From Planctomycetaceae bacterium (lineage in GTDB: Bacteria; Planctomycetota; Planctomycetia; Pirellulales; Pirellulaceae), in contig PBOG01000170.1 of the NCBI GenBank assembly GCA_002724245.1, positions 59,589 through 123,588 of the forward strand: a stretch of 64,000 bases of DNA, read 5' to 3'. Positions 37,278-46,805 of the stretch are shown here, one piece after another. Positions within the stretch are counted from its first letter, which is position 1, and every line of letters starts with the position of its first letter. The notes below the pieces were generated by a model, which had not been told where the DNA came from, ran no database searches, and saw only the letters and a program-made list of their open reading frames with translations. The translations under genes and the position numbers were made by a program.

Positions 37278-39668
37278 TTATAAATCGACACGCAATCCGT
37301 CGCCAAAGGGCTGGAACCGTTCCAGACCTGCCGCACCTCCAATCGCGACCGCGGCCATGGGCAACACACCATATCGTGACAACTGGGACTGCGTGAGCAG
37401 CGCCTCCCGATCTTCATTTCTCCCGATGCCCACAGGGACACGAAACGAGCTGTCCGGCAACGGCGGCTTGCTCAAACGCTGCATCATCGCCCGAGCGTCA
37501 TCCACGCGTCTGCCGCGCAAGCCAATGAGTACCTGATGTTCAAGCTTCTGCTCCACATGTGGATTAAGCGTGTCCAGCTGAATAGCAATTGAGGCGTGGT
37601 TCTGGGCAGTCATTACATTTCCGGTCAACTGGCAAACCCAAGCAAGTTGAGCGTGATTGATGCCACTGGCGGGGTACAGCTTGACGGCAGTCTGCAATAG
37701 CGGCATGGCCCGTTCGGGCCGTCCATCACGTAACCAAAGCTCTGCCATTTGATGGTGCAAAGCATGCGACTGAGGGTCTCGGAGAAGTGTTTGCGCTATT
37801 GCATTTTCCATCGCCTTGGCGTCTTTTGTCCGTTGGTAGAGATTCGCTAACAACCTCCAGGGCAGGACACTTAACGGATCGATCTGAGCGGCCCTTTTCA
37901 AAGAGCGGATCGCCTGCTGCTCATTCCCTTTTTGCCGATGGTACTCTGCAGCCAGCATAAACGGTTGGAATTGGGTCACCGGCCGATACATACTCTGCCA
38001 GAACAACCCTCCCACGAAAAGAACAACTAGTGACATTGCCAACTGCTGCTTCCGACCAAGCTCCCATGGCAAACGGAGATCAAGCTGATTTACGACAAAC
38101 GCTAGCAAAACCCATGCGTTTTGCGCGACCCCTGAAAATCCAATCCCACCCGCAGCCAGCAAATTCATCAACAATGCAAAACCGGCAATTGCAATCCACT
38201 TCAGATCCAAGTTACCGCGTTGAATCCAACGATATTGGAGAACCAGTGCTACAGCACCGATAGGCATTCCGATCCATAACAAACTGGGATCTGGCAAGCT
38301 ACCAAAAAGAACACTGGCTGCCAGAACCACCAGTGGCATCAAAGCACATCCTGCATAGACCCACCACAGTGGCTCGGCGTCCAAATGAGCATCGGCTGAC
38401 ACCCCCTGCCGGGACTCTTTGAACTGACACCGCCACAGGGCGCCCAGGCTACCCCCTACGACAGCCAGACTGACCAGCCCCATCGTCCCCGAAATCGCCC
38501 ACACCTCTAATAAAAAATTGTGCGGATCAGCAATAGTCTCACTGGCTTGCGGCAATTTGTGTGCTGCATAATGTTGCTGGAAATTCCCTGGACCACATCC
38601 CCACACAGGTCTGGCTGAAATCACTCCCAATGTTGCTTCCCAATATTCCAGTCGATATTGGAGCGTTTTCACCGACTCCGTCACGACGCGCCAATCCAGG
38701 CCGCGTGTAACAATGGCTCCTGTCACAATGACTCCCAGTACGCCACCACCCACTAGTACTCGATGCCAGGCAACACGTTTCCCGTAGTGCCCGATAACCA
38801 GTGCCAACAGGCATACTGCCATACCGCATGCAATGTACGCAGCGCGACTCTTGGTCAACACCAGGCAGCAAAGCACCACAATCAAGACTGCCGCCGTGAC
38901 CAGCGTGTGCAGCCAGGATGGGCTACCACGAAAACCACCCACCAGGACAGCCACAGCTATCACGAGCCATGGTGTCAAGAATCCCGCTAGTGAATTTGTC
39001 AACGCAAAGGTTGCGAGAGGCTCTTTACTCCGCAGGCGGTCTTCGAACTCTCGAACGACAGCGGAATTCAACGCTTCGTGAATCCCAACCTCATCCAGAA
39101 CACCTCGCTTATCCGCTTCGTAGCTCCTCCTCAACTCGGGCAATTTGACAAAATACTGGTGCAATCCATGCGCAGAAAGACAGACACTGACAGCAAGCAT
39201 CGCAGCGCAAACCGCACGCATCGATTGAGGTGAACAGACCCATTGCCGTAACCCAAAATACAAGACTCCCATACTACTCCACGACCACATCGTGTTGATC
39301 GCATAGCGAACGTTACCTTCTCCGTGAACCATTACTGTACTGATTGAAAATATCACAAAAAAAAGCAAAACAGCGGTGTCAATCCATCGCCAACGAATGC
39401 GCATTCTGGACTGCAGGAGACCCGCGCCCACCCAGCAGCCAAAAAGGACAAACCAACCTGCGATGATCAAGATTCCCTGGCCATCACGCACAGCCTCGCC
39501 AGGCACTAACGGAGTCGCCATTAGTAGCGCGGTGCACACGGCAAGCGCAACCAGACGCATCATCTGGCTGTGCTCAATACCGGCACCCGGGACCGCGTCT
39601 GTCTCCGTGGGCAGGCGATGCGATTGGCTACGTGATGGCAGGTTCACAGCAGTACGGCAATCCTTCAT
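37278..39668 (-). CDS. O-antigen ligase-like membrane protein with C-terminal TPR repeats
   Basis: 796 residues from ATG 39668 (a TTG one codon upstream is in frame). About 12 membrane segments occupy residues 37-540. The central loop has the Wzy_C/WaaL signature WGCGPGNFQQHYAAH followed by DPHNFLLEVWAISG, and TKSRAAYIA lies before it. After the membrane part come three or so tetratricopeptide repeats (about 570-720: AIRSLKRAAQIDPLSVLPW; HHQMAELWLRDGRPERAMPLLQTAVKLYP). Such proteins ligate or polymerise surface glycans; the TPR part may hold partners in the periplasm. The first gene of the three-gene unit. Confidence 0.87.
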   Translation of the reverse strand: MKDCRTAVNLPSRSQSHRLPTETDAVPGAGIEHSQMMRLVALAVCTALLMATPLVPGEAVRDGQGILIIAGWFVLFGCWVGAGLLQSRMRIRWRWIDTAVLLFFVIFSISTVMVHGEGNVRYAINTMWSWSSMGVLYFGLRQWVCSPQSMRAVCAAMLAVSVCLSAHGLHQYFVKLPELRRSYEADKRGVLDEVGIHEALNSAVVREFEDRLRSKEPLATFALTNSLAGFLTPWLVIAVAVLVGGFRGSPSWLHTLVTAAVLIVVLCCLVLTKSRAAYIACGMAVCLLALVIGHYGKRVAWHRVLVGGGVLGVIVTGAIVTRGLDWRVVTESVKTLQYRLEYWEATLGVISARPVWGCGPGNFQQHYAAHKLPQASETIADPHNFLLEVWAISGTMGLVSLAVVGGSLGALWRCQFKESRQGVSADAHLDAEPLWWVYAGCALMPLVVLAASVLFGSLPDPSLLWIGMPIGAVALVLQYRWIQRGNLDLKWIAIAGFALLMNLLAAGGIGFSGVAQNAWVLLAFVVNQLDLRLPWELGRKQQLAMSLVVLFVGGLFWQSMYRPVTQFQPFMLAAEYHRQKGNEQQAIRSLKRAAQIDPLSVLPWRLLANLYQRTKDAKAMENAIAQTLLRDPQSHALHHQMAELWLRDGRPERAMPLLQTAVKLYPASGINHAQLAWVCQLTGNVMTAQNHASIAIQLDTLNPHVEQKLEHQVLIGLRGRRVDDARAMMQRLSKPPLPDSSFRVPVGIGRNEDREALLTQSQLSRYGVLPMAAVAIGGAAGLERFQPFGDGLRVDL

Positions 39669-40340
39669 CAAAAGAGCTGGAAAACAAACGCTGCCCAGCC
39701 GGTTCCTGAATTAGGTTCGACGAAAGACCCTCCGCAAAACGGAGCGTTCAACAGACAGATTCGTTCTGTCCGCTTGACGCAAACCGAGCAAACGCACAGT
39801 AAAACAACTCATTTTCTACGCAAACAACGTAAAAGCGTTCAGATCACACAATACAGCGAGCTGCTGCGTGGATCCAGATAGAGTTTTTTCTGCCAGCATC
39901 CACAGTGCCGCCATCGAAACACCCGTTTCGAGCTGAATGGCGTGCCCTACTATCGATGTCGCCGCAAAAACCCGTGCTGTGCACGCAGAACCACCGTCCT
40001 GCACGAAAGCCCGTCGGCATGCGTACCAGGGTCGTTACAGTGGCCGGCAGTCAGCCGCGTGCCCAGCCTTCCAGAGCAACCGTTGAGTAAAGTGCTTCAA
40101 CCTGCCTGGCTGGGTTTTGTTTCCAGGGTGCTCCAAAACCTCCAGAGAAACCGCAACGAATCTAGCTGAATACGGGCCACCGCTTGCCTGTGGTGTCACT
40201 CAATTGATAATGACACCGCATAGTAAATGACGGCTGCCTGACTGGAAGCACTGTGGCAGGCAGGCTCTCGAAAGATTTCTGCTGAATACCCGGGATGCCC
40301 TGGCAAACATCGGATCGTCAAAGAGCAAAAAGGAGTCGAT
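39669..40340. other. 672-bp intergenic region with small hairpins
   Basis: Divergent gap between the ligase/TPR gene and the epimerase gene. Two short inverted repeats lie near its left end: CTCCG/CGGAG (39730-39744) and GACAGA/TCTGTC (39754-39770). A third, GGTGTCA/TGACACC with a 12-nt loop, spans 40192-40217 before the epimerase gene. A 62-codon minus frame at 39816-40004 has no recognised product. The region probably holds both promoters. Confidence 0.4.
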
Positions 40341-41336
40341 GTGCGTGTACTTGTGACCGGTGGCGGCGGATTCCTGGGACTCTACCTGACTGAACAACTG
40401 GTAGCACGTGGAGACCACGTACGTTGTCTCTGTCGCGGCAGCTATCAAGAGCTGAATTCACTCGGTGTCGAAACGATTCAGGGAGATATTCGCGACGCAC
40501 AACGCGTTGTCAACGCCAGCGAGGGATGCGATATCGTTTTTCATACCGCGGGCGTGGCTGGAATCTGGGGACCCAGGAAGACCTTCTTTGAGATCAACAC
40601 CGTCGGAACGCAAAACATTATTGAAGCCTGCTGGAAAAATCAGGTTCCCAGATTGGTTTATACCAGCAGCCCCAGCGTCACATTCGATGGCACAGACCAG
40701 AATGGGGTCGACGAATCCGTTCCCTACCCATCCCAATGGCTCTGCCACTACCCACACTCCAAAGCGATTGCAGAACAAAAAGTCCTGGCTGCCAATGGTC
40801 AGCAAGGCTTACTCACCTGCGCTTTGCGACCACACTTGATTTGGGGACCTCGCGATCGCCATCTCATTCCCCGTCTACTGGAACGCGCTCGCCAGGGGAA
40901 ACTGCGCCGTGTCGGAAATGGGCGCAATCTGGTTGACATGATCTATGTCGAAAACGCAGCCGATGCCCACGTGCTGGCTGCCGCAGCACTGCAGCCCAAT
41001 GCGCCGGTCTGCGGGCAAGCCTACTTTATCAGTCAAGGCGAACCCGTAAATTGCTGGGACTGGATCAACGACATCTTGGCGCTCGCGAATTTACCCCCAA
41101 TCAACAAATCGATTTCCCTCTCCAGTGCTTGGCGAATTGGTTCAGTACTTGAAACCGCATACCGAATTGCGGGCATCCATAGTGAACCAAGGATGACAAG
41201 ATTTCTAGCCGCCCAATTAGCAACAAACCATTTCTTTGATATTACTCGCGCACGACAAGATTTCGGTTATCGCACCCGCATCTCCACAGAAACCGGCATG
41301 CAACGACTCAAGCACGCATTGGAATCTGATGGCTGA
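40341..41336 (+). CDS. NAD-dependent epimerase/dehydratase, 3-beta-HSD-like SDR
   Basis: 331 residues, GTG start at 40341 with AGGAG 5 nt upstream; the overlapping ATG at 40339 runs into a stop after five codons. Extended short-chain dehydrogenase: TGGGGFLGLYL (GxxGxxG NAD motif) at about 6-16, GDIRD after strand 3, the active-site serine stretch TSSPSVTF, and the catalytic YPHSK (Tyr and Lys) near residue 138. It matches the 3-beta-hydroxysteroid dehydrogenase/isomerase-like branch that also includes sugar epimerases and dihydroflavonol reductases. Substrate not assigned. Confidence 0.9.
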   Translation: MRVLVTGGGGFLGLYLTEQLVARGDHVRCLCRGSYQELNSLGVETIQGDIRDAQRVVNASEGCDIVFHTAGVAGIWGPRKTFFEINTVGTQNIIEACWKNQVPRLVYTSSPSVTFDGTDQNGVDESVPYPSQWLCHYPHSKAIAEQKVLAANGQQGLLTCALRPHLIWGPRDRHLIPRLLERARQGKLRRVGNGRNLVDMIYVENAADAHVLAAAALQPNAPVCGQAYFISQGEPVNCWDWINDILALANLPPINKSISLSSAWRIGSVLETAYRIAGIHSEPRMTRFLAAQLATNHFFDITRARQDFGYRTRISTETGMQRLKHALESDG

Positions 41337-41647
41337 TTTGTGAAATCGTGGTGACACCGCGTGCAACGCGACAACTGCTAGCAGCCCAGATACCGCGTGC
41401 TGTGCTGCTTCACGTCTGGATTGAACATCGCGGCAGACAAATTCAAACAGCACCACCGCGCTATATCTTTTGTGCTGCAGCTTTTGTGCCGCGAAGTGAC
41501 CAAACGTGTCACACGACACAGCGACACTCTACAAACAACCCGGACCTGGATAGCCAAAGGTGAGTGCGCCACCGGCACATCCCCAAGCGACTACCCCAAA
41601 GCACTCAATCCCAGGCCAAAGCACTCAATCACAGAGAGGAACACCCG
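41337..41647 (+). other. csrA upstream region with a 15-bp direct repeat
   Basis: 311 bases between the epimerase gene and csrA. CCAAAGCACTCAATC is repeated exactly at 41596-41610 and 41616-41630, just before the csrA ribosome-binding site AGAGG. No other gene was recognised. The repeat may be a duplication only, or a paired regulatory site. Confidence 0.55.
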
Positions 41648-41848
41648 ATGCTGGTATTAACGCGAAAAAACACCGAGTCCATTCTGATCGGTGAATGGAT
41701 TCAAATCCGCATTCTCAAAATCCGAGGGAGCTCGATCCAGATCGGAATTGATGCCCCACCACATATTCCAATTCGTCGCAGCGAGCTTGAACCTGCTCGC
41801 TGCCTGCTCGACTTTGCGGTCAGCGGACAACAATCCGAAACACCGTAA
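41648..41848 (+). CDS. csrA: Carbon storage regulator CsrA
   Basis: 66 residues from ATG 41648, with AGAGGA 8-9 nt upstream. The sequence starts MLVLTRKNTESILIG, carries IQIRILKIRGSSIQIGIDAP and the RNA-binding segment IPIRRSEL, all canonical for CsrA. This dimeric protein binds GGA motifs in mRNA leaders and blocks or promotes translation. The GGA inside its own ribosome-binding site makes autoregulation likely, as known in other bacteria. Confidence 0.96.
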   Translation: MLVLTRKNTESILIGEWIQIRILKIRGSSIQIGIDAPPHIPIRRSELEPARCLLDFAVSGQQSETP

Positions 41849-41896
41849 TGTCAGACGCGGACAAACTGCAGACGCAGCGTTCCAACCACGCTTTCA

Positions 41897-44305
41897 CTAG
41901 CGTGGGAGCGATTGATAATTCACTGCGTCTTCCCGAATTTGCAGTATTCCACCAACCGGTACGTTTTGAAATGTCTGGGTATGGCCACTTGGCCAGTGCA
42001 CAAGCAAACGATCTATCTCGTTCACTGCGCCCACACCAATAACTGTCTCCGTAGGATGCTGCCCCATTAAACCATTCGCCGGAAACACATCACGAACAAT
42101 TCGCCGGCTACCAACTTCAATTTGCAGTCTGGTGCCCACGCCCTGGCGATTGCTCTTGGTACCCTCAAGCAGCACTCGAACTGATTTTCCGTCGCTGGGT
42201 ATCTGATTCATGAAAAGTCGTAGTGGCCCTCCCCCCACGCTTGCAACCAGCAAATCCAGATCCCCATCACGATCAAAGTCTGCCGCAATCGCAGAGCGGG
42301 AATCCGAGTCAATATCCGCCCCTGACTGATAGGACAAATCAATGAATTCGCGCCCTTCGTAATTGAAAAACAGCCGATTGCGTTCATATGCACTCAGATT
42401 CACGCCCTCCGACATCAGCTCCCATGGATTGCTCACCCACAGCTCTCCGGCCTCCACATCGAGGACGCCTTGGGGCTCAATCACCGAGAGACGATTAAAA
42501 GGCTGTGTCACGACAGCCCGCCAAAGGCAAGTTCACCCATCCGGTTTGCCACGATCAAAACTCTGAAAGCCGGTCGTCGCATAAATATCAAGAAATCCAT
42601 CTCGATCAAAATCGGCCAGCACAGGACCATGCGCCCAGCCAACCTGATTGACTCTCAAGTCCTGACTGATCTCGCGAAATTCACCGTCGGTGTCCGTCGG
42701 TGCATATAACAAATTACCCGCGCAAGCACCCTGAATTTGCGCATAAACACCTGCCGGATAATCCGCTTCAGATACATGGGCGATGATGCGCCGCCCCATT
42801 TTTGAGAACATGTTGGCCACATAAATTTCCGCTCGACCGTCCCCGTCAATGTCACCTGTCGCAGCCCCCATGCTATTGGCAAACGAACCTACACCAGCAA
42901 CATCGGTCGCGTCACGCAGCCCACCTTTGCCATCACTCACAAACAGAAAGTTCTTCCCGAAATCATTGACGACATAGAGATCTGGAAATCGATCTCGATC
43001 CGCGTGAAACCACACGGCAGTAAACGACTGGCGATTCCCTGTGTCCAGACTGCCAACCAATCTGGTCACATCCATAAACCGCCCGTTTCCCTGGTTGCGC
43101 CAGAGTTGGTTAGGCGCACCGGTCACTTCGTCATCCAAGTAGCCCGGCTGCTGGCCTTTGGTTGCATCAGAATGATTAAGCACATACAGATCCAATTTGC
43201 CATCACAGTCATAATCCGCCACCGCACATCCCATGACTGGATAATCAAAGCTGAGGCCTGAACGCTCAGTAACATCCTGAAAACCACTGCCCTTCAGGTT
43301 CTGATACAAACGACTTCCCAATAACAAGTCCGGATAACCGTCATTGTCAAAATCAAACCAGGTAGCCAAGGCGACTTGTTCTCGAGCCACACGCTGCTCG
43401 GGAAGTGCAAATTCCTGGGTCACATCCACAAACTTGTTGTCCTGACACTGCAAGAGACGCTGCGGTCCGTGAAACGTGGAGAAAGCGATATCGAGATCGC
43501 CATCACGATCAAAATCTTCCACCGCAAGCTGCATCGCATACGTCTGATTTTGAGTACGAGGCGTGGTCCAATTGTCACGCAACTTCAAATCCAGCAAGCC
43601 CCATTCTGCTGACTGCTCTTCCAGCAAACGCTGACTGGTCTGTTGTATAAACAGTGATTCGTCTTTCCAGCGCGCGAGAATGCAACCCGCTGCAATCTCC
43701 TGGTCAGACTCGAACTTGCAATGCACACGATGCGTGGCAAGAAACGACAGTGGCTTGCCATCGACAGCCACTCCGGCAGCCGTCAATTGAAGCAGCAAAT
43801 CCCAGCTACCGGACACGGCATTGGCATCTGGATGAATCTGCAACACACGCAATCGCGTCCGATCGATCCGCTGAAATCGACCAGCCCAGTCTAACAACCG
43901 AGCAACCAGATCATCTGCGTCACCACGTTCGAGATCGCGATCATTTGTCCGCTGCCAGTCTTCGTGATCCCACCAGGAGGAATTCACCACGCGGTGCTGT
44001 TTCCCTGGCACCAGTAGTGCGTGCAGATCATCACGCATGAAACGCCGCAGTTCCTCGGATTGGCGATTCTTCCAGGCCGTGGTGAAAGCCTGACCGAACT
44101 TGGTCTCAAGCTCGAAGGTAATGTGTTCATATTGCCAGATCAGCTTTTGCCTGTCGGTCGCCAGACCGGCGAACGTCTCCTCCGCTTTGCTCACCTGATC
44201 GACTGACTCTGGGCTGTCTTCATCACGCCGACAACTAAAGCCGATGCAGACCATGAACCCGAACAGCAGCAGCAAACGAAGACGGACAGCAGGCTGACAA
44301 TTCAT
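41897..44305 (-). CDS. CRTAC1/ASPIC-UnbV FG-GAP lipoprotein, predicted selenoprotein (in-frame TGA at 42533-42535)
   Basis: If the TGA is read as selenocysteine the product has 802 residues (ATG 44305; Sec at 591). If not, it is a 590-residue product plus an orphan 41897-42532 frame. Lipobox GFSC at about 22-25. Residues about 260-590 carry FG-GAP/VCBS repeats with calcium-type DxDxDG loops (DFDRDGDLD, DYDCDGKLD, DIDGDGRAE, DFDRDGFLD). After the TGA the same phase continues without a shift: Thr-Cys-Leu-Trp-Arg, then another FG-GAP loop (DFDRDGDLD) and the C-terminal ASPIC/UnbV domain (VRVLLEGTKSNRQGVGTRL; VHWPSGHTQTFQNV). The two halves together give the normal CRTAC1-family architecture. A SECIS-like hairpin follows the TGA, and tRNA-Sec is encoded at 30557. 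The alternative is a nonsense mutation. It lies 148 nt after the DUF1501 gene. Confidence 0.75.
42501..42518 (-). promoter_or_regulatory. Candidate bacterial SECIS hairpin
   Basis: On the minus strand, GGCTGT (42518-42513) pairs perfectly with ACAGCC (42506-42501) around the 6-nt loop CGTGAC; one further G-U pair can extend the stem. The loop begins 21 nt after the in-frame TGA and its second base is G. The bacterial SECIS rule from the literature (short stem, apical loop about 16-37 nt after UGA, G in the first two loop positions) is met. Short hairpins arise by chance, so this counts only together with the interrupted frame and tRNA-Sec. Confidence 0.55.
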
Positions 44306-44372
44306 TCAACGGCCTAGAGAACAGGTGCGCTGCATCAGGCGTTCGCGCCATTCGATCGTTGCTGACAATATC

Positions 44373-44410
44373 TACACAGTGCCTCACACACTACACAGTG
44401 CCTCACACAC
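44373..44410. repeat. 19-bp tandem duplication
   Basis: TACACAGTGCCTCACACAC occurs at 44373-44391 and again at 44392-44410, in the gap between the DUF1501 gene and the CRTAC1-type gene. A slippage or recombination duplication; it may lie in the leader of the CRTAC1-type gene. Confidence 0.85.
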
Positions 44411-44453
44411 TCCGACGACCTTCATAACGCTAGGCCGGCACGGCACGACATCG

Positions 44454-45833
44454 CTACAGCAGTTCGGAAATCGGCTGCCCGCTAGTTAATACCTGTTTAA
44501 CATCACTCGGGGCTCCGGTACGTACCCGGAGTTCGCCAATGTCAAACAAAACATGCATGATCGTTGCCAACACATCACTACTAGAAATCGGCTTGGAGGC
44601 AGGTTCCCCTGCAATCCGGTCGGAACGCCCCACGACTTGCCCCATCTGCAGGCCGCCGCCAGCGAATGCCAGCGTACAAAGATTCCCCCAGTGGTCGCGA
44701 CCACCATTCTTGTTAATACGCGGCGTCCTTCCAAACTCACCGGTAATGACCAGCAAAATCTTGTCCGTCAGGCCACGCCGATCAACATCTTCAATAAATG
44801 CTGATACCGCCCGATCAACTGCAGGTGTCAACGAAGCGACTCCATCGCGCATCGTAAATTCTTTTCCACCACCATGCATATCCCACCCGCCACAAGTGAC
44901 CGTAACAAAGCCGCAACCAGCCTCACAGAGCCGCCGCGCCAACACCATCTGGTGTCCGAGCGCCACCGGCGAGAACATCTCGGCATAACTATTTCGCTTC
45001 TTGGCACCGTCACTCGGTTTCATGGCCCCTGTGTCATAGCGTTCCAGCAGACGTGGGTCTTCCTTGGATAAATCAAAGGCATCTGCGACACCACGCACCA
45101 GCACATTGAACGCCTGGTCCTGAAAACGGTCTGCCGCACGAAACTGCAAATCCGTCTGTTTGCGCAGTAAATCCAGCTCGCGCAACAACCCTCGCCGATC
45201 ACCCAACCTGGCCGCCTCCAGGTGCAATTTCATGTTCTCAACAATTTCCCCACCAGCGCTGGGATCAAAAGGTTTATATGCCGCAGGCAAACTGCCCGTC
45301 TGTGACACGCGCTCGGAGTTGTAGTAGAGTTCTTTGTATTGGTCGCCCATCGCGCGAGCCGTCACGAGCGTGTTCTGCGGCATGCCGGTGGAGGCATTGG
45401 TCAAGCCACTGATCCTGGCAAACAGTGCTCCCATCATGGCGCCAGTCGGATTGCCACCTGCCATCACGTGCTTGGCAGCAGGACCGTGGCTGGAAATACC
45501 GTGGCGATAGGACTTTACAATCGTCATTTTGTGGGCCAGGGCAGCCAAACGGGGAAGCGTCCCTCCAAAAGTGACACCCGGAATCGACGTGGCTACCTCC
45601 CCGGTAATGCTGCGTATTTCTCTGGGCGCCGTCATTTTTGGATCAAACGTCTCAAACTGGGTGGGCCCACCCTGGAGATTCAGGACCACGACCGATTTGC
45701 CGCGCAACAACTGTGGCGACTCGGCGGCACTTCCATTCACCGACATTCCGAACACCGTCAAACCACTTGCCGTGGCGACGCCGGTTTTCAAGAAGTGGCG
45801 ACGGTTACGGTTTGACCAATCGATCGAGAACAT
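44454..45833 (-). CDS. Tat-exported DUF1501 protein
   Basis: 459 residues, ATG at 45833. Twin-arginine signal RNRRHFLKTGVATASG at about 9-24. DUF1501 is a planctomycete-abundant relative of sulfatases/alkaline phosphatase-like proteins: VVLNLQGGPTQFETFDPK, KSYRHGISSHGPAAKHVM, CGGWDMHGG and the C-terminal ITGEFGRTPRINKNGGRDHWGN (metal-ligand-like Asp/His residues). Its substrate has not been defined; a role in periplasmic sulfate-ester or polysaccharide turnover is often supposed. It normally accompanies DUF1549/DUF1553 genes; here its partner is the CRTAC1-type gene 148 nt downstream on the same strand. Confidence 0.92.
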   Translation of the reverse strand: MFSIDWSNRNRRHFLKTGVATASGLTVFGMSVNGSAAESPQLLRGKSVVVLNLQGGPTQFETFDPKMTAPREIRSITGEVATSIPGVTFGGTLPRLAALAHKMTIVKSYRHGISSHGPAAKHVMAGGNPTGAMMGALFARISGLTNASTGMPQNTLVTARAMGDQYKELYYNSERVSQTGSLPAAYKPFDPSAGGEIVENMKLHLEAARLGDRRGLLRELDLLRKQTDLQFRAADRFQDQAFNVLVRGVADAFDLSKEDPRLLERYDTGAMKPSDGAKKRNSYAEMFSPVALGHQMVLARRLCEAGCGFVTVTCGGWDMHGGGKEFTMRDGVASLTPAVDRAVSAFIEDVDRRGLTDKILLVITGEFGRTPRINKNGGRDHWGNLCTLAFAGGGLQMGQVVGRSDRIAGEPASKPISSSDVLATIMHVLFDIGELRVRTGAPSDVKQVLTSGQPISELL

Positions 45834-46267
45834 TAACAGGCTCCATTACGGGGCATCTAACGCGACCTCCGGGAGATAAGCGGCTTACAGTATAATGAAT
45901 CGGAATCGGGTCGACGAGAAACGTCAAATTCACGTTTTTTTGGAGAAAAGTGCCAAACTAGCACAACGCGCAAACCGATTCTCTTTTGCAAGCTAGTGGC
46001 GCAGAACGCCCCCCTACAGAGCGGGAGGCTGCAAGCATACTGGCATACTGGCCAATCTCTCTGGGCACATAAGCTATAGGACATTCAGCGAGAACTTCTG
46101 AAAAGCTCCTGAAAGTGGCTTGATTCAGGTGGCCAGGGTCCTCATAATACGGCCTGTTTACTGTGGCTGGCGAGATTTGATCTGACGTATGCCACACGTT
46201 TGGCCTCGAGCCTGGTTTTCGGGATTTCAACGGATCCGATTCATCATTTCATTGAAGGACGATGGTA
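45834..46267. other. Divergent intergenic region
   Basis: 434 bases between the DUF1501 gene (minus) and the TRASH/YHS-like gene (plus). A short tandem ATACTGGC pair occurs near 46040. Small open frames here have no recognisable product. It presumably contains promoters for both genes. Confidence 0.35.
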
Positions 46268-46732
46268 ATGAAAGCGCGTCTCTTTATGTCAGTAGCTGCG
46301 GTAGCAGTCCTGGTCACCGCCTCAGTCGCCGCACCCAAGCTTAATCTCAAGGGTGTCAAGTGCGTAATGAATGCAAAAGCCGCCGCGAAAGCAAAATCGT
46401 CGGCAGACTTCAAAGGTGGCAAGGTCTATTTCTGCTGCGGTAATTGTGCGAAAGCCTTCGCAACCAAGCAAAAAGATCCCAAAGTAGCGACTGCTGGTAA
46501 CCACCAACTCGTGGCCACCAAGCAAGTCAAGCAGGCCAAGTGCCCCCTGAGTGGTGGCAAGTTGAACGCCAGCACCAAGATTAAGGTCCAAGGTGCTGAA
46601 GTTGCTTTCTGCTGCAACAACTGCAAGGGCAAAGCCAGCAAAGCCAAGGGTGCCGACCAATTAGCACTCGTATTCAGCGACGCTGCCTTCAAGAAGGCCG
46701 GATTCGCCGTTCCGAAGAAGGAAAAGAAGTAG
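46268..46732 (+). CDS. Exported double TRASH/YHS-like metal-binding protein
   Basis: 154 residues from ATG 46268, which has GAAGGA 8 nt upstream; the ATG two codons earlier is too close to it. Signal peptide residues 1-22, ending SVAA. Two similar modules follow: one with VKCVMN and then VYFCCGNCAKAF; the other with AKCPLSGGKLN and then VAFCCNNCKGK. Each has an N-terminal Cys and a later CCxxC cluster, the pattern of TRASH/YHS zinc- or copper-binding domains. The protein is very rich in Lys and Ala. A strong terminator follows at 46774. It may sense or store metal in the periplasm, which is inference. Confidence 0.85.
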   Translation: MKARLFMSVAAVAVLVTASVAAPKLNLKGVKCVMNAKAAAKAKSSADFKGGKVYFCCGNCAKAFATKQKDPKVATAGNHQLVATKQVKQAKCPLSGGKLNASTKIKVQGAEVAFCCNNCKGKASKAKGADQLALVFSDAAFKKAGFAVPKKEKK

Positions 46733-46773
46733 CTCATACGGGGTTATTTCCCAAGCTACACACCAACCAGGTG

Positions 46774-46805
46774 AAAGAGGACGCTTACGAGCGTCCTCTT
46801 TTTTT
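46774..46805 (+). terminator. Intrinsic terminator after the TRASH/YHS-like gene
   Basis: A 12-bp perfect stem AAAGAGGACGCT/AGCGTCCTCTTT (46774-46785 and 46790-46801) closes a TACG tetraloop and runs directly into a T tract ending at 46805. It can stop transcription from the left and shield lpxB. Confidence 0.93.

Noticed and set aside
42511..42535. Frameshift between the two halves of the CRTAC1-type gene
   Set aside because: The downstream half is in the same phase as the upstream half; only the TGA separates them, so no insertion or deletion is needed. A point nonsense mutation or sequencing error remains possible.
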